Source: Devosia rhodophyticola
Lineage (GTDB): Bacteria > Pseudomonadota > Alphaproteobacteria > Rhizobiales > Devosiaceae
Length of the DNA: 64,000 bases
Assembly (NCBI RefSeq): GCF_028816475.1
Contig: NZ_CP118247.1
Coordinates: 1,054,001 to 1,118,000 of the forward strand
Reading direction: 5' to 3'
Both the position numbers and the translations under genes were made by a program. Of this stretch, positions 1 through 8,380 are shown one piece after another. Under the pieces are notes generated by a model, which had not been told where the DNA came from, did no database searches, and saw only the letters and a program-made list of their open reading frames with translations. Position 1 is the first letter of the stretch; each line of letters opens with the position of its first letter.

Positions 1-522
1 CGAAGACGCTGTGGGATCGCCGAAAGCGATCTTGCCCTTGAGCTCTGGAGCCAGCAAATCGGCATAGCTGGTGATTTCAACGCCGGCCGCTGCCGCCGCC
101 TCGGTGTTAACCAGCAGGTTTGAGCCGTCGGCCTGGTAAGGCGTAAAAAAGCCAGTCTTGTTCTTGCCGGCGGCGACCATAGCGCCGTCCTCAGGAGAAA
201 CATATTCTCCCCAAAGTTCGATATTCGCGTTCGCCTGCGCCGCGCCGCCGCCAAACATCACGTCACCCTGAGGGCTTCCGGCCTCACTGCGAATGCGTTG
301 ATAGAGTTCGCCAGTGCCAGCGGTGATCAGTTGAACCGTAGCGCCGGTGCCGCTTTCAAAGACCGGGATGAGGTTGTCAAGCATCCCCTCCTCGTTCGGT
401 GTGTAGACGACCAAAGTCGACCCCGCAATGCTGCTATCTTGAGCATGCGCGGCGACAATGGGTTGCAGTGCCAGAGCAATTACAGCGAAGGCGGTGAAGC
501 CGAGTAGGGAAGTGCGGGGCAT
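1..522 (-). CDS. ABC transporter substrate-binding protein, family 1 (partial, runs off the left edge)
   Basis: The leftward frame opens with an ATG at 522 and stays open to base 1, so only the first 174 residues are present. It begins with a signal peptide (hydrophobic run ending AHAQ, cleavage near residue 28), followed by the binding-protein opening TLVVYTPNEEG and the segment QGDVMFGGG. These are typical of periplasmic Fe3+/phosphate-ester type (AfuA/FbpA-like) proteins. It lies 169 bp downstream of the permease gene and points the same way, so it is probably the third gene of that ABC operon. A second, different binding protein lies at 3528, so the system may use two receptors. The ligand cannot be read from the sequence. 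Confidence 0.85.
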   Translation of the reverse strand, partial: MPRTSLLGFTAFAVIALALQPIVAAHAQDSSIAGSTLVVYTPNEEGMLDNLIPVFESGTGATVQLITAGTGELYQRIRSEAGSPQGDVMFGGGAAQANANIELWGEYVSPEDGAMVAAGKNKTGFFTPYQADGSNLLVNTEAAAAAGVEITSYADLLAPELKGKIAFGDPTASS

Positions 523-556
523 GGAAGTTCCTCTCTGTTGGGACAGTTTAGTGTCG

Positions 557-566
557 AATTGTTGCA
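557..566. promoter_or_regulatory. Candidate shared operator half-site, copy 1
   Basis: The 10-mer AATTGTTGCA lies between the permease gene and the binding-protein gene at 522. The same 10-mer, inverted, occurs at 3457-3466 in the divergent promoter of this locus. A shared element in both non-coding gaps fits binding by the local DeoR regulator (5572-6390), but this is inference from two copies only. Confidence 0.25.
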
Positions 567-691
567 CTCTTTTACCGAGGCTCGCCAACTCGTAAATCGG
601 TTGAGCGAGGTCTGATATCCAAGGATTTCTGTCGGGCAGGGATCCGACGTTTGATGATGGCGGCAAACTCAATTTTTGAATGTAGTTCCTC

Positions 692-2341
692 CTAAAGCAG
701 GGCTTGTTCGTTGCGCCCCATGAACCGGAAGGCGATGTAGACGGCGCCGCCGCTTAGTACCAGCAACACCGTCGACAGCGCCGCCGCCGTACCGAAATCT
801 CCATCCAGAATAAGCAGATATATGCGAACCGGCATGGTCATCGTACTACCGACATAGAGCACCAGAGACGAGGAAAGCTCGTTGATGGCGGTGACAAAAC
901 TCAACATGCCGCCGGCAATAATACCGGGCACAATCAAGGGCACTGTGATGCGCAGGAAGGCCTGGAAAGGGCTATAGCCCAACGATATCGCAGCCTCCTC
1001 CATGCTGGGAGAAATCTGCCGAAGCGACGACGCCGTGGTCCGTACAGTGTAGGGTAGACGGCGGATAAATACTGAGAGAATGATAATCGTAGCCGTGCCG
1101 GTCAACACAATCGGACCGGTATTAAAGGCGGCAATGAACGCGATACCGATAACAATGCCGGGCATCACATAGGGCACCATGAACGCGCCATCGAGCAACG
1201 CTGTGTTGAAGTTGGTGCGCCGGGCGACAAGAACGCCGACGACCGTCCCAACGATCACGATCAATGCAACAGCGGTGAGCGAAAACGTCAGCGAGTTGCG
1301 GACCACATCGCCCAGATTGAACAGAATGCGTTCGTAGCTTTGCAGCGCAAAGCCACTCTGAAACACCGGGCCACTGGTTTTGCGAAAAGAGTAGATCACC
1401 GAAATGATAACCGGCATGGCGCCCGACAGACCAATGAAATAGACCGCAACATGCGCCAACACGTTCCGCCAGCCCTTGAGCTTGATGCGGACTGGCTTGT
1501 TGATCATGTTCCCGTGGTAGACATTGCGGCGCGACATGTAGCGCTGCAACAGAACGAACACCATGGAAACCAGAATGAGCACCACGCTGATGGTGGTTGC
1601 CATGGACATGTTCGAGCCCACTTCTGCCGAATAGAGCGTGAAGGCTTCGGTCGCCAGCACATTGTACCCGCGCCCCAAAAGACGCGGTGTGCCAAAATCT
1701 GCAATGGCATGGATTAGCGCCAGCAGGCCACCTGCAGTAAGTGCAGGAAAAACCATCGGAAACGAGATCTTGAACGTGCGCTGGAGGGGCGTCAGGCCAA
1801 GCCCTTCGGCAGCCTCTTCCAGCGAACGATTGACGTTGCTGAGAGCGCCCGAGACCATCAGATAGACATAGGGATAGAACTTGAGCGAAAACACGATGAG
1901 AATACCGCCGACCCCGTAGATCGGTGGCATGTTGACGCCCATATCGCGCAAAAATCCACGAACCACCCCGCCTGCTCCGAACAGGACGATCCAGGAATAG
2001 GCACCGATGAATGGCGGCGAAACCAGCGCAAGAATGGCCAGCAAGGACACGAACCTGCCGCCACCGATGACAAAGCGCGACACGCAGAACGCCATGATCG
2101 AGCCCAACAGCAGCGCTCCGATCAGTCCGCCAAAGCCAACCACCAGGGTATTGATGAACGCTTGATGGAAGCGCGGCTCTCCCAGGAACTTCAGGTAATT
2201 GGCAATGGTCGGGTTGCCGCTTTGATCATAGAGGCTGGAGACCAGGACTGAGCCAACGGGGATAAATAGAAGCACGAAGAGCATAACCCAGGTGAGGATC
2301 ATGACCACGGTCCAGAAATTGAAGCGTGGCATGGCAATCAT
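692..2341 (-). CDS. ABC transporter permease, fused two-domain (FbpB/ThiP type)
   Basis: This 549-residue inner-membrane protein has about 12 hydrophobic segments arranged as two binding-protein-dependent permease domains. Each half carries an EAA loop for contact with the ATPase: EEAAEGLGLTPLQ in the first and EEAAISLGYSPFQ in the second. A single fused permease of this size is the rule for the Fe3+/thiamine/hexose-phosphate branch of ABC importers. Its start overlaps the stop of the upstream ATPase gene (2338-2341), so the two are translationally coupled. The substrate is unknown. AfuABC-like systems in this branch carry sugar phosphates rather than iron, and the neighbouring phosphatase gene makes a phosphorylated substrate worth considering. 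Confidence 0.92.
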   Translation of the reverse strand: MIAMPRFNFWTVVMILTWVMLFVLLFIPVGSVLVSSLYDQSGNPTIANYLKFLGEPRFHQAFINTLVVGFGGLIGALLLGSIMAFCVSRFVIGGGRFVSLLAILALVSPPFIGAYSWIVLFGAGGVVRGFLRDMGVNMPPIYGVGGILIVFSLKFYPYVYLMVSGALSNVNRSLEEAAEGLGLTPLQRTFKISFPMVFPALTAGGLLALIHAIADFGTPRLLGRGYNVLATEAFTLYSAEVGSNMSMATTISVVLILVSMVFVLLQRYMSRRNVYHGNMINKPVRIKLKGWRNVLAHVAVYFIGLSGAMPVIISVIYSFRKTSGPVFQSGFALQSYERILFNLGDVVRNSLTFSLTAVALIVIVGTVVGVLVARRTNFNTALLDGAFMVPYVMPGIVIGIAFIAAFNTGPIVLTGTATIIILSVFIRRLPYTVRTTASSLRQISPSMEEAAISLGYSPFQAFLRITVPLIVPGIIAGGMLSFVTAINELSSSLVLYVGSTMTMPVRIYLLILDGDFGTAAALSTVLLVLSGGAVYIAFRFMGRNEQALL

Positions 2342-3399
2342 CCTTTGGAACTGATGCGACGACCTTCGGCATCAAATGCCATAGGCGCGCTTGGCTGCAC
2401 ATTGATGGAAACAGTCTCCCCAACTGCCTTTGTTGCCGCCATTCCCGGATTGGCGAGCTGGACTACGAGGCGTCCGACCTCGGTTTCAACCTGCAAATGC
2501 GCTTCGCGGCCAAGATAGGTAAACTTGCTCACCATCCCGCTCAATGTCGCGCCATCCGAAGTCGGAGCGCCGTCAACCAGCAGATCGAGATGTTCGGGAC
2601 GGACCGCCCAGGACTTGGCGGCGGCCGCCGACAGGTTCAACTGTCCCAGCATGGCGTCGAGGGCGGCTCCAGCGTTGAGAAAATTCAGCGTGCCAACAAA
2701 AGTCGCGACAAACTGGGTCTGCGGATTGCCGTAGATTTCCTGCGGCGTCCCGATCTGCTCGATCCTCCCGGCGTTCATCACACAAATGCGGTCAGAAATG
2801 GCCAAAGCCTCTTCCTGATCATGTGTCACATAAATCGTGGCAATATTGACCTGCTTCTGGATGTCACGGATTTCTTCACGCAATTCGATGCGCAGCTTTG
2901 CATCAAGATTGCTGAGCGGCTCATCCATGAGCAACAATTGCGGATTGATCACCATGGCGCGGGCCAGGCCGATACGCTGTTGCTGTCCGCCTGACATCGC
3001 CGCTGGAAGCCGATCCGCCATGGCATCAAGGCGAACGGCGGCAAGCGCCTCAGCCACACGAGCCTTGATCGCCTCCGCAGACACTTTGCGCGGCTTAAGC
3101 CCGAAGGCGACATTGTCGAAAACGCTAAGGTGAGGAAACACAGCATAGTCCTGAAAGACCATGCCGATGTCGCGCTGATGGGGCGGCACAACACGCAAGT
3201 TGGCCCCGCCCAGCGTAATTTCTCCTGAGGTCAGGTCATTGAAGCCGGCGATTGAACGCAACAGCGTGGTCTTGCCACAGCCGCTTGGCCCCAAGAGCGT
3301 GAAAAACTCGCCACGCTCAACAGCGACCGAGATACCGTTCAGCGCCTTGAAGCTTTCGCCAAACTGCTTGGTCGCGTTATTGACCGACAAATAGCTCAT
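2338..3399 (-). CDS. ABC transporter ATP-binding protein (FbpC/PotA type)
   Basis: This 353-residue ATPase powers the permease downstream. Visible motifs are Walker A GPSGCGKTT (about residues 37-45), the signature MSGGQQQR (a variant of LSGGQ), Walker B LLLMDEP and the switch histidine in VTHDQEEA. A C-terminal TOBE-type region follows (about 270-345). It is the first gene of the leftward transporter operon and is divergent from the binding-protein gene at 3528, with 128 bp between the two starts. The family (FbpC, PotA, AfuC) includes importers of Fe3+, polyamines and sugar phosphates, so the motifs give the mechanism but not the ligand. Confidence 0.93.
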   Translation of the reverse strand: MSYLSVNNATKQFGESFKALNGISVAVERGEFFTLLGPSGCGKTTLLRSIAGFNDLTSGEITLGGANLRVVPPHQRDIGMVFQDYAVFPHLSVFDNVAFGLKPRKVSAEAIKARVAEALAAVRLDAMADRLPAAMSGGQQQRIGLARAMVINPQLLLMDEPLSNLDAKLRIELREEIRDIQKQVNIATIYVTHDQEEALAISDRICVMNAGRIEQIGTPQEIYGNPQTQFVATFVGTLNFLNAGAALDAMLGQLNLSAAAAKSWAVRPEHLDLLVDGAPTSDGATLSGMVSKFTYLGREAHLQVETEVGRLVVQLANPGMAATKAVGETVSINVQPSAPMAFDAEGRRISSKG

Positions 3400-3456
3400 G
3401 CGATCCTACCTCCCCCGTCAGTGTCGCAACACATTGACGCTTACAAAATTTCGTAT

Positions 3457-3466
3457 TGCAACAATT
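3457..3466. promoter_or_regulatory. Candidate shared operator half-site, copy 2, in the divergent promoter
   Basis: TGCAACAATT is the exact reverse complement of the 10-mer at 557-566. It sits inside a small symmetrical run, ATTG-CAA-CAAT, about 60 bp upstream of both divergent start codons. The position suits control of both arms of the transporter locus. The regulator assignment (DeoR at 5572) is inferred from proximity. Confidence 0.28.
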
Positions 3467-3527
3467 TTCGGCGTAGTTCAGGATGAATTTTGCCTTGCAT
3501 TGATCGAAAACGAACGGGAGGACTACA

Positions 3528-4520
3528 ATGAATATTCGCAAACGTACATTTCTGACGCTATCTGCTGCTGCATTGATCGCCTCGACCAGCTTGACCTCGC
3601 TGGCGCTGGCCCAGGAAGGTTCCGTGGTCATCTATACGGCTCACAAATCGTCAATCGTTGACACGCTGCTACCAATTTTCGAGCAGGAAACCGGCCTTAA
3701 GGCAGAAGTGGTCAAGCTTGGTTCGGGCGATGTTGCCAAACGCGCACAGGCCGAATCCGCTGCCCCGGCGGCCGATGTCATCTGGTCGATTTCGGGCAGC
3801 CAGCTCACAGAACTCAAGGATCTGCTCGAACCCTATACACCACCAGAGTTTGACCAGATCGATCCGCAGTTCATAAAGGACGCGTCCTGGACCCCATACA
3901 CAGCTGTAGTCTATGTGTTGGCGGTGAATACCGATCTGCAGCCGCTCGAGAGCGCTCCCAAGACCTGGGCTGAGCTGTCGGATCCGAAATGGAAGGGGCA
4001 AATCGCCAGCGCCAGGGCCGATGGTTCCGGCTCCGCGATGCAGCAGTTGCAGACGGTTCTGACGGTGTTTGGCGATGACGGCTGGGACAAATACGCCGCG
4101 ATTGCCAAGAATTTCGTCTTTACGGATTCCTCTGGCGCCGTGCCGCGCTTTGTGGCTGATGGCGAAACATCGATGGGTTTGACGCTGGAAGACAATGCGC
4201 TCGAATATGTCCAAGGGGGCGCACCCATCTCGATCGTGCATATGTCGGATGGTACTGCGGCAACGCCGGATGGGGTTGCCTTGGTCAAGGGTGGCCCCAA
4301 TCCTGAAGGCGGTAAAGCCTTCATCGACTGGGCAATGTCCAAGTCTACCCAGGAAAAACTGGCAATGGATATCGGGCGCCGGTCCGTCAGGATGGATGTG
4401 GCCGGTCCGGCTGGAACACCCAATCTTCCTGATCTGACGCTCGTCAACGTCAAGCCGCTCAGCGATTTTGGTGGCGCCGAGGCCGTCCTGGAAAAATGGC
4501 GCGCCGCCATCGGCGGGTAG
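3528..4520 (+). CDS. ABC transporter substrate-binding protein, family 1
   Basis: This is a 330-residue periplasmic binding protein with a clear signal peptide (basic start, hydrophobic core, cleavage after LALAQ near residue 29). It has a family-1 opening, VVIYTAHKSSIVDTLLPIFE, and the segment LSDPKWKGQIASA typical of Fe3+/phosphate-ester binding proteins. A GGGAGGA ribosome site lies just ahead of the ATG. It is divergent from the ATPase/permease genes and leads a rightward operon with the PP2C-like phosphatase (38 bp downstream) and DeoR regulator. It differs in sequence from the partial binding protein at 1-522, so it is not a recent duplicate. Confidence 0.92.
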   Translation: MNIRKRTFLTLSAAALIASTSLTSLALAQEGSVVIYTAHKSSIVDTLLPIFEQETGLKAEVVKLGSGDVAKRAQAESAAPAADVIWSISGSQLTELKDLLEPYTPPEFDQIDPQFIKDASWTPYTAVVYVLAVNTDLQPLESAPKTWAELSDPKWKGQIASARADGSGSAMQQLQTVLTVFGDDGWDKYAAIAKNFVFTDSSGAVPRFVADGETSMGLTLEDNALEYVQGGAPISIVHMSDGTAATPDGVALVKGGPNPEGGKAFIDWAMSKSTQEKLAMDIGRRSVRMDVAGPAGTPNLPDLTLVNVKPLSDFGGAEAVLEKWRAAIGG

Positions 4521-4558
4521 GCCAACAGGTCAGCCGAACATTATTGGAGCACGATTAA

Positions 4559-5575
4559 ATGAGGCAGCTTCAGGCGTTTACGCTGGGCAAGAAATTTGGC
4601 CAACCTGAGGCCAATGAAGATAGCCTCGTTGTCATGCCAAACTTGGGTTACGCCGTCATTGACGGCGTAACCGATCGCAATGGCACCCGCTATGACGGCA
4701 TGCTGTCGGGGCAATTTGCCTCCCGCACAGCCAAGCGAGCCGTAGAATATTTCCTGCTGGCGCAGGGTCATGCTGACCAGCCCGAACTGCAATTCCAGGG
4801 CGGCGAACACTTCGTCGATTATCTCGGCAAGGCGATCCATACCGGATATGCTGCCAACAATGCTCTGGCTGCGGTCGAAGCCGATTGGAAACTGCGCGGT
4901 GGTTGTACTGTTATGGCAGTACTACTGATGGGCGACAGGCTTGAAGTGGTCGCGGTCGGCGATAGCGGTCTGCGGGTAAATGGCAACGATATCCTGCAAG
5001 TCCTCAAGCCGCTTGACGATGTGACCGCCATTCTGCGTCGCCAGACCTGGCAGTATTTTGCCGCCCGGCATCATTCTGCCGAGGAATGCGACAGGCTCTC
5101 CACCAGCGTTACCTGGCAGGGCACACAGAACCAGATTGACGGAACCCCGACCGCAGATCCAGAGTTTGTCCGACTGATCGAGGCCGACACCTTGGCGGCC
5201 TGCCGGTCCCACTTGCCGGGGGCGCCGGAACACGAGCTGTTGCTGCTAATCCAGCAGGGTATCGCTCACGGTCAGGGCGATTTTCAGAACGTGACAGAGC
5301 CAGTGCTTGGCTATGGCGCGATTGATGGCTTCCCTGTTCCTTCACGCTATATCGAAACGCGCAGCTACGCGCTGGCTGATGTCGAGACAATCGAGCTATT
5401 TTCGGATGGTTACTTCAAACCCGGCATTGATTTTGGTATCGCCTCCTGGGAAGCAGCCTTCGCGGCCGTGGAAGCGGAAGATTTACACAAGATTGGTCGA
5501 TACATGAGCACCAAGGGTACCACCGCCACACAACTGACCGATGATCGCAGCTATTTGGGTGTGCGCTTTAGATGA
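4559..5575 (+). CDS. PP2C-family protein phosphatase-like protein
   Basis: This 338-residue soluble protein shows the scattered acidic metal-binding motifs of PP2C Ser/Thr phosphatases in order: NEDS (about residue 20), VIDGVTD (about 37), GGCTVMAVLL, VVAVGDSGLRV, ELFSDGYF and, at the C-terminus, TDDRSYLGV. The key aspartates are therefore present and activity is plausible. PP2C enzymes remove phosphate from proteins, but here the gene sits between a binding-protein gene and a DeoR regulator in a transporter operon, with its stop overlapping the DeoR start. It might instead act on a small phosphorylated substrate or on a regulator; neither role is shown by the sequence. Confidence 0.8.
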   Translation: MRQLQAFTLGKKFGQPEANEDSLVVMPNLGYAVIDGVTDRNGTRYDGMLSGQFASRTAKRAVEYFLLAQGHADQPELQFQGGEHFVDYLGKAIHTGYAANNALAAVEADWKLRGGCTVMAVLLMGDRLEVVAVGDSGLRVNGNDILQVLKPLDDVTAILRRQTWQYFAARHHSAEECDRLSTSVTWQGTQNQIDGTPTADPEFVRLIEADTLAACRSHLPGAPEHELLLLIQQGIAHGQGDFQNVTEPVLGYGAIDGFPVPSRYIETRSYALADVETIELFSDGYFKPGIDFGIASWEAAFAAVEAEDLHKIGRYMSTKGTTATQLTDDRSYLGVRFR

Positions 5576-6390
5576 GTGGCCGGATAGCGCCAGGTTCACC
5601 GCCCGCATCTGATACAGCGCTCCGCGCGACGGGTCGTGCCGGTGATCGTCGGCACGCCATTCTTGAGGCTGTGCGCGCCAATGGCGCTGCCTCGGTTGCC
5701 GAATTGGCAATCCGATTTGGTGTTACCCACCAAACCATCCGACGCGACCTACGGACCCTTGAAACGCAGGGCATGCTCCAAAAGGGTTTTGGCGGCGCGT
5801 TCGCCTCGCCCGGCGTAGCCCACCATACTCGCGACCAACGTCACGCGATAAGGGTCGCTGCAAAACGCCAACTGGTTGCGGCGCTCGAAGAATTCCTGAT
5901 GCCCGGTGCGACGATATTCGTGGGGTTGGGGACGACATTTGATTCACTGCATGAGGTGCTGGGTCGCCGCCCCGGGGTTCTGATCGCGACACCGAACCTG
6001 GAAGTGGCCCATTCCTGCGCGTTGAAGACGGACGCCACCGTGTATGTCTATGGGGGCTATGTGCGGAACAAGGATTCCTCAGTTCTCACACTTGCCGATG
6101 ACAGTCGCCAACGCTTCAAGTTCGATATAGCTGTTATCGGCGCCAGTGCGATAGATCGGGACGGCACTGTCCAGGAGTTTGATCCTATGGAAGTGGATCT
6201 GGTGCGCTCGATTTTGCCCCATTCCCGACAGGTGATCCTGGTTGCCCACGACGAGAAATTTGGCTGTCATGCGCCCCACGTGGTCACACAACTGTCCCAG
6301 ATCGATGTGTTGATTACCAATGGCGCAGCCGAGGGCCGGTTCGATGATCCATCGCTGCTCACCAAACTGCGCGTCATTTCGACTTCTTAG
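5572..6390 (+). CDS. DeoR/GlpR-family transcriptional regulator
   Basis: This 272-residue regulator has an N-terminal DeoR helix-turn-helix, VAELAIRFGVTHQTIRRDL (about residues 42-60), preceded by an Arg/Ala-rich leader. It has a C-terminal sugar-phosphate isomerase-like sensor domain: IFVGLGTT corresponds to the family's IF(I/L)DxGTT motif. DeoR proteins usually sense phosphorylated sugars. The start overlaps the PP2C stop by four bases (ATGA), so it is the last gene of the rightward arm. It probably controls the divergent transporter locus. Convergent with the NagB-like gene, leaving a 96-bp gap. Confidence 0.93.
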   Translation: MSGRIAPGSPPASDTALRATGRAGDRRHAILEAVRANGAASVAELAIRFGVTHQTIRRDLRTLETQGMLQKGFGGAFASPGVAHHTRDQRHAIRVAAKRQLVAALEEFLMPGATIFVGLGTTFDSLHEVLGRRPGVLIATPNLEVAHSCALKTDATVYVYGGYVRNKDSSVLTLADDSRQRFKFDIAVIGASAIDRDGTVQEFDPMEVDLVRSILPHSRQVILVAHDEKFGCHAPHVVTQLSQIDVLITNGAAEGRFDDPSLLTKLRVISTS

Positions 6391-6486
6391 CTGGCTTGCA
6401 GTGATGGCTGCAAAGCATCGCTCTATAGCACCACCCCAGGATCAACACGGACCCCATGGGCGGAAAAGGCACGCTTGATCGCATCC

Positions 6487-7224
6487 CTATCGGGCCAGTC
6501 GGCTGGCAGAAGCGGGATCAAGGTGCAGGCTCGCATTTTGATGATGCTGCAGGATCGAGGCAGGAAACAAATTGCTGACCGTGCCGTCGACGGCGTTGTG
6601 TACTGCATCGGCCTTGCGCTCGTCAGGCACGGACAAGATGATTTCACGCGATTTCATGATCTGGCGGATACTCATCGAAATGGCGCGCTCCGGCACGGCA
6701 TCTAAACTTTCAAACCAACCTTCACCCATCTGTTGGCGTCGACACGCTTCATCCAGGTCCACAACAATGTAGGGGGTTTCAACCGTAAAATTGGCTGGCG
6801 GGTCGTTGAAAGCGAGGTGACAGTTTTCGCCGATCCCCGCAAAACAGACATCTACGGTCTCGTTGGCAATTCGCGCGTTGAGGCGCGCCAATTCTGCTTC
6901 CAGGTCAGCGGCATCGCCAGCCACTTTTACAAATGCGCCTAATGCAGGCAAATGGGCGATGAAGCGCTCTTCCAGATACCGCCTGAAACTGGCCGGGTGC
7001 GCTTCTGGCAAGCCAACATATTCGTCGAGATGGAACGCGGTCACGCGGCTCCAGTCGATGTCAGCCTGCACGAGTCGGTCAAGGGTAGAAAACTGGCTGG
7101 CACCGGTAGCGACGATTATCGCGGCGCGGCCGTTCGCTTCGATCGCTTTGGCAACTGATGCCGCCCCCTGGGCAGCTGCAGCCGCACCCAGTTCGTTAGC
7201 CGATTCATGTGCAATAATGTTCAT
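6487..7224 (-). CDS. Glucosamine-6-phosphate deaminase-like protein (NagB family)
   Basis: This is a 245-residue protein of the NagB/6-phosphogluconolactonase fold. It has the phosphate-binding loop ATGASQ (about residue 40), HLDEYVGL (catalytic Asp region), [14 protein letters not shown] (the active-site His loop, with NCH in place of the usual DGH and FNDP in place of FNEP) and the C-terminal PASILQ typical of NagB. NagB converts glucosamine-6-phosphate to fructose-6-phosphate and ammonia. The altered loop means the substrate could be a related amino-sugar or sugar phosphate. It is probably the last gene of the leftward operon, 103 bp after the aldo/keto reductase gene. Confidence 0.82.
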   Translation of the reverse strand: MNIIAHESANELGAAAAAQGAASVAKAIEANGRAAIIVATGASQFSTLDRLVQADIDWSRVTAFHLDEYVGLPEAHPASFRRYLEERFIAHLPALGAFVKVAGDAADLEAELARLNARIANETVDVCFAGIGENCHLAFNDPPANFTVETPYIVVDLDEACRRQQMGEGWFESLDAVPERAISMSIRQIMKSREIILSVPDERKADAVHNAVDGTVSNLFPASILQHHQNASLHLDPASASRLAR

Positions 7225-7327
7225 GGCGAGTCCAGGTCAGTTCGGCGCAGTTTGACAATGCAAGCAGCCATGGAGAGAGCGTTGCCAACAAGGGTACGCG
7301 ATTGCGGCAAGCATGGCCGCTATCAGA

Positions 7328-8347
7328 TCATGCCGGCACGGGCGCGTCGAGGTCTATCAACGCCTGGGCCCGCAGTTCGTCCCACATCTGGTCCGGTATC
7401 TGCTCTCTTAGGAAGACCACGTTTGAATTTACCTCCGTCGGACTTGCACCGCCCGGGATGACCGAAACCACGGCCGGATGCCCGAGAGGAAATTGCAGCG
7501 CTGCCGCCTGCAACGAAACGCCGAAATGAGTACACACCAATTGGATGCGGCGTGTTTTTTCTTGAATGTCAGGCTCTGCAATCTGGTAGCGATAGCGAGC
7601 TTTGGGTCCGGGGCCTGTCGCCAAAATGCCCGAAGCATAGGGGGCCCCCACAATAACTGAAATATTGTTGTCGAGGCAGTAGCGCATGCCCGACGGCAAC
7701 GCGACCTGATCCAGCAATGTGTAGGGCATCGCGACAACGCAGAAATCGAGCGGTATGCGACGGGCCGTCGTATCAAGCGTTTCGGACGCATTGAGCCCCA
7801 TGCCGATGGCCTTGATGTGGCCATTACGCTTGAGCTCCTCAAGCGCTTTCATGCCGCTGTCGAACAAGTCTTCCAGCCTGGGGCCCCCCTCATTTTGGGC
7901 AGCTTCCGGGTCGTGGATCAGCAACGCGTCAATTGTATCGAGCCCCAGACGCAGCAGGCTCTGTTCGTAGGAACGCATGATGCCGTCGTAGGAATAGTCC
8001 CAGACAATCTCCATGTTCAGCCCACCGCCCCATGGTGTCCGGTCGAAATTGCGTGGATCATCGGGCCGTCGGAAATAGCGACCGACCTTGGTTGTCAGTA
8101 CGAATTGATCGCGCGGCTGGTCAATGAGGAAATCGCCGACACGATGCTCACTAAGACCGCGACCATAAAAAGGCGCGGTATCAAATAAGCGCACCCCGCT
8201 ATCCCAGGCCGCCTTGAGTGTCGCGTGGGCCGTTTCGCTCGAAACCCGGTTGTACATGCCCCCGAGATGCGCCGCGCCAAATCCGAAGGGTGGTATTTCG
8301 AGTGAGGTTGCGCCGAGCGGGCGCCGGTCGGTCAACTGAAAGGACAT
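7328..8347 (-). CDS. Aldo/keto reductase (L-fucose / D-threo-aldose dehydrogenase-like)
   Basis: This 339-residue TIM-barrel NAD(P)H oxidoreductase has the AKR catalytic set: Asp in FDTAPFYG, the Tyr in the same motif, Lys in LTTKVGR and His in LLIHDPE. The opening GATSLEIPPFGFGAAHLGGMY resembles the L-fucose/D-threo-aldose 1-dehydrogenase branch. It lies in the operon that holds rhaM and rhmD, so oxidation of L-rhamnose (or a similar 6-deoxysugar) to its lactone is the best guess; this is inferred from context. It follows the transporter ATPase gene by 33 bp. No separate lactonase gene is seen in this operon. Confidence 0.88.
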   Translation of the reverse strand: MSFQLTDRRPLGATSLEIPPFGFGAAHLGGMYNRVSSETAHATLKAAWDSGVRLFDTAPFYGRGLSEHRVGDFLIDQPRDQFVLTTKVGRYFRRPDDPRNFDRTPWGGGLNMEIVWDYSYDGIMRSYEQSLLRLGLDTIDALLIHDPEAAQNEGGPRLEDLFDSGMKALEELKRNGHIKAIGMGLNASETLDTTARRIPLDFCVVAMPYTLLDQVALPSGMRYCLDNNISVIVGAPYASGILATGPGPKARYRYQIAEPDIQEKTRRIQLVCTHFGVSLQAAALQFPLGHPAVVSVIPGGASPTEVNSNVVFLREQIPDQMWDELRAQALIDLDAPVPA

Positions 8348-8380
8348 ATTGATAAACCTTGGTCAATTCGTTGGCACTTG

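Noticed and set aside
692..4520. Iron uptake as the firm role of the first ABC locus
   Set aside because: Motifs define only the family branch; no iron-ligand tyrosine pattern was verified, and the DeoR and PP2C neighbours do not suggest iron.
6423..6647. 74-codon minus-strand frame overlapping the end of the NagB-like gene
   Set aside because: Considered as a sign of a frameshifted NagB C-terminus, but the 245-residue NagB frame already ends normally after PASILQ.
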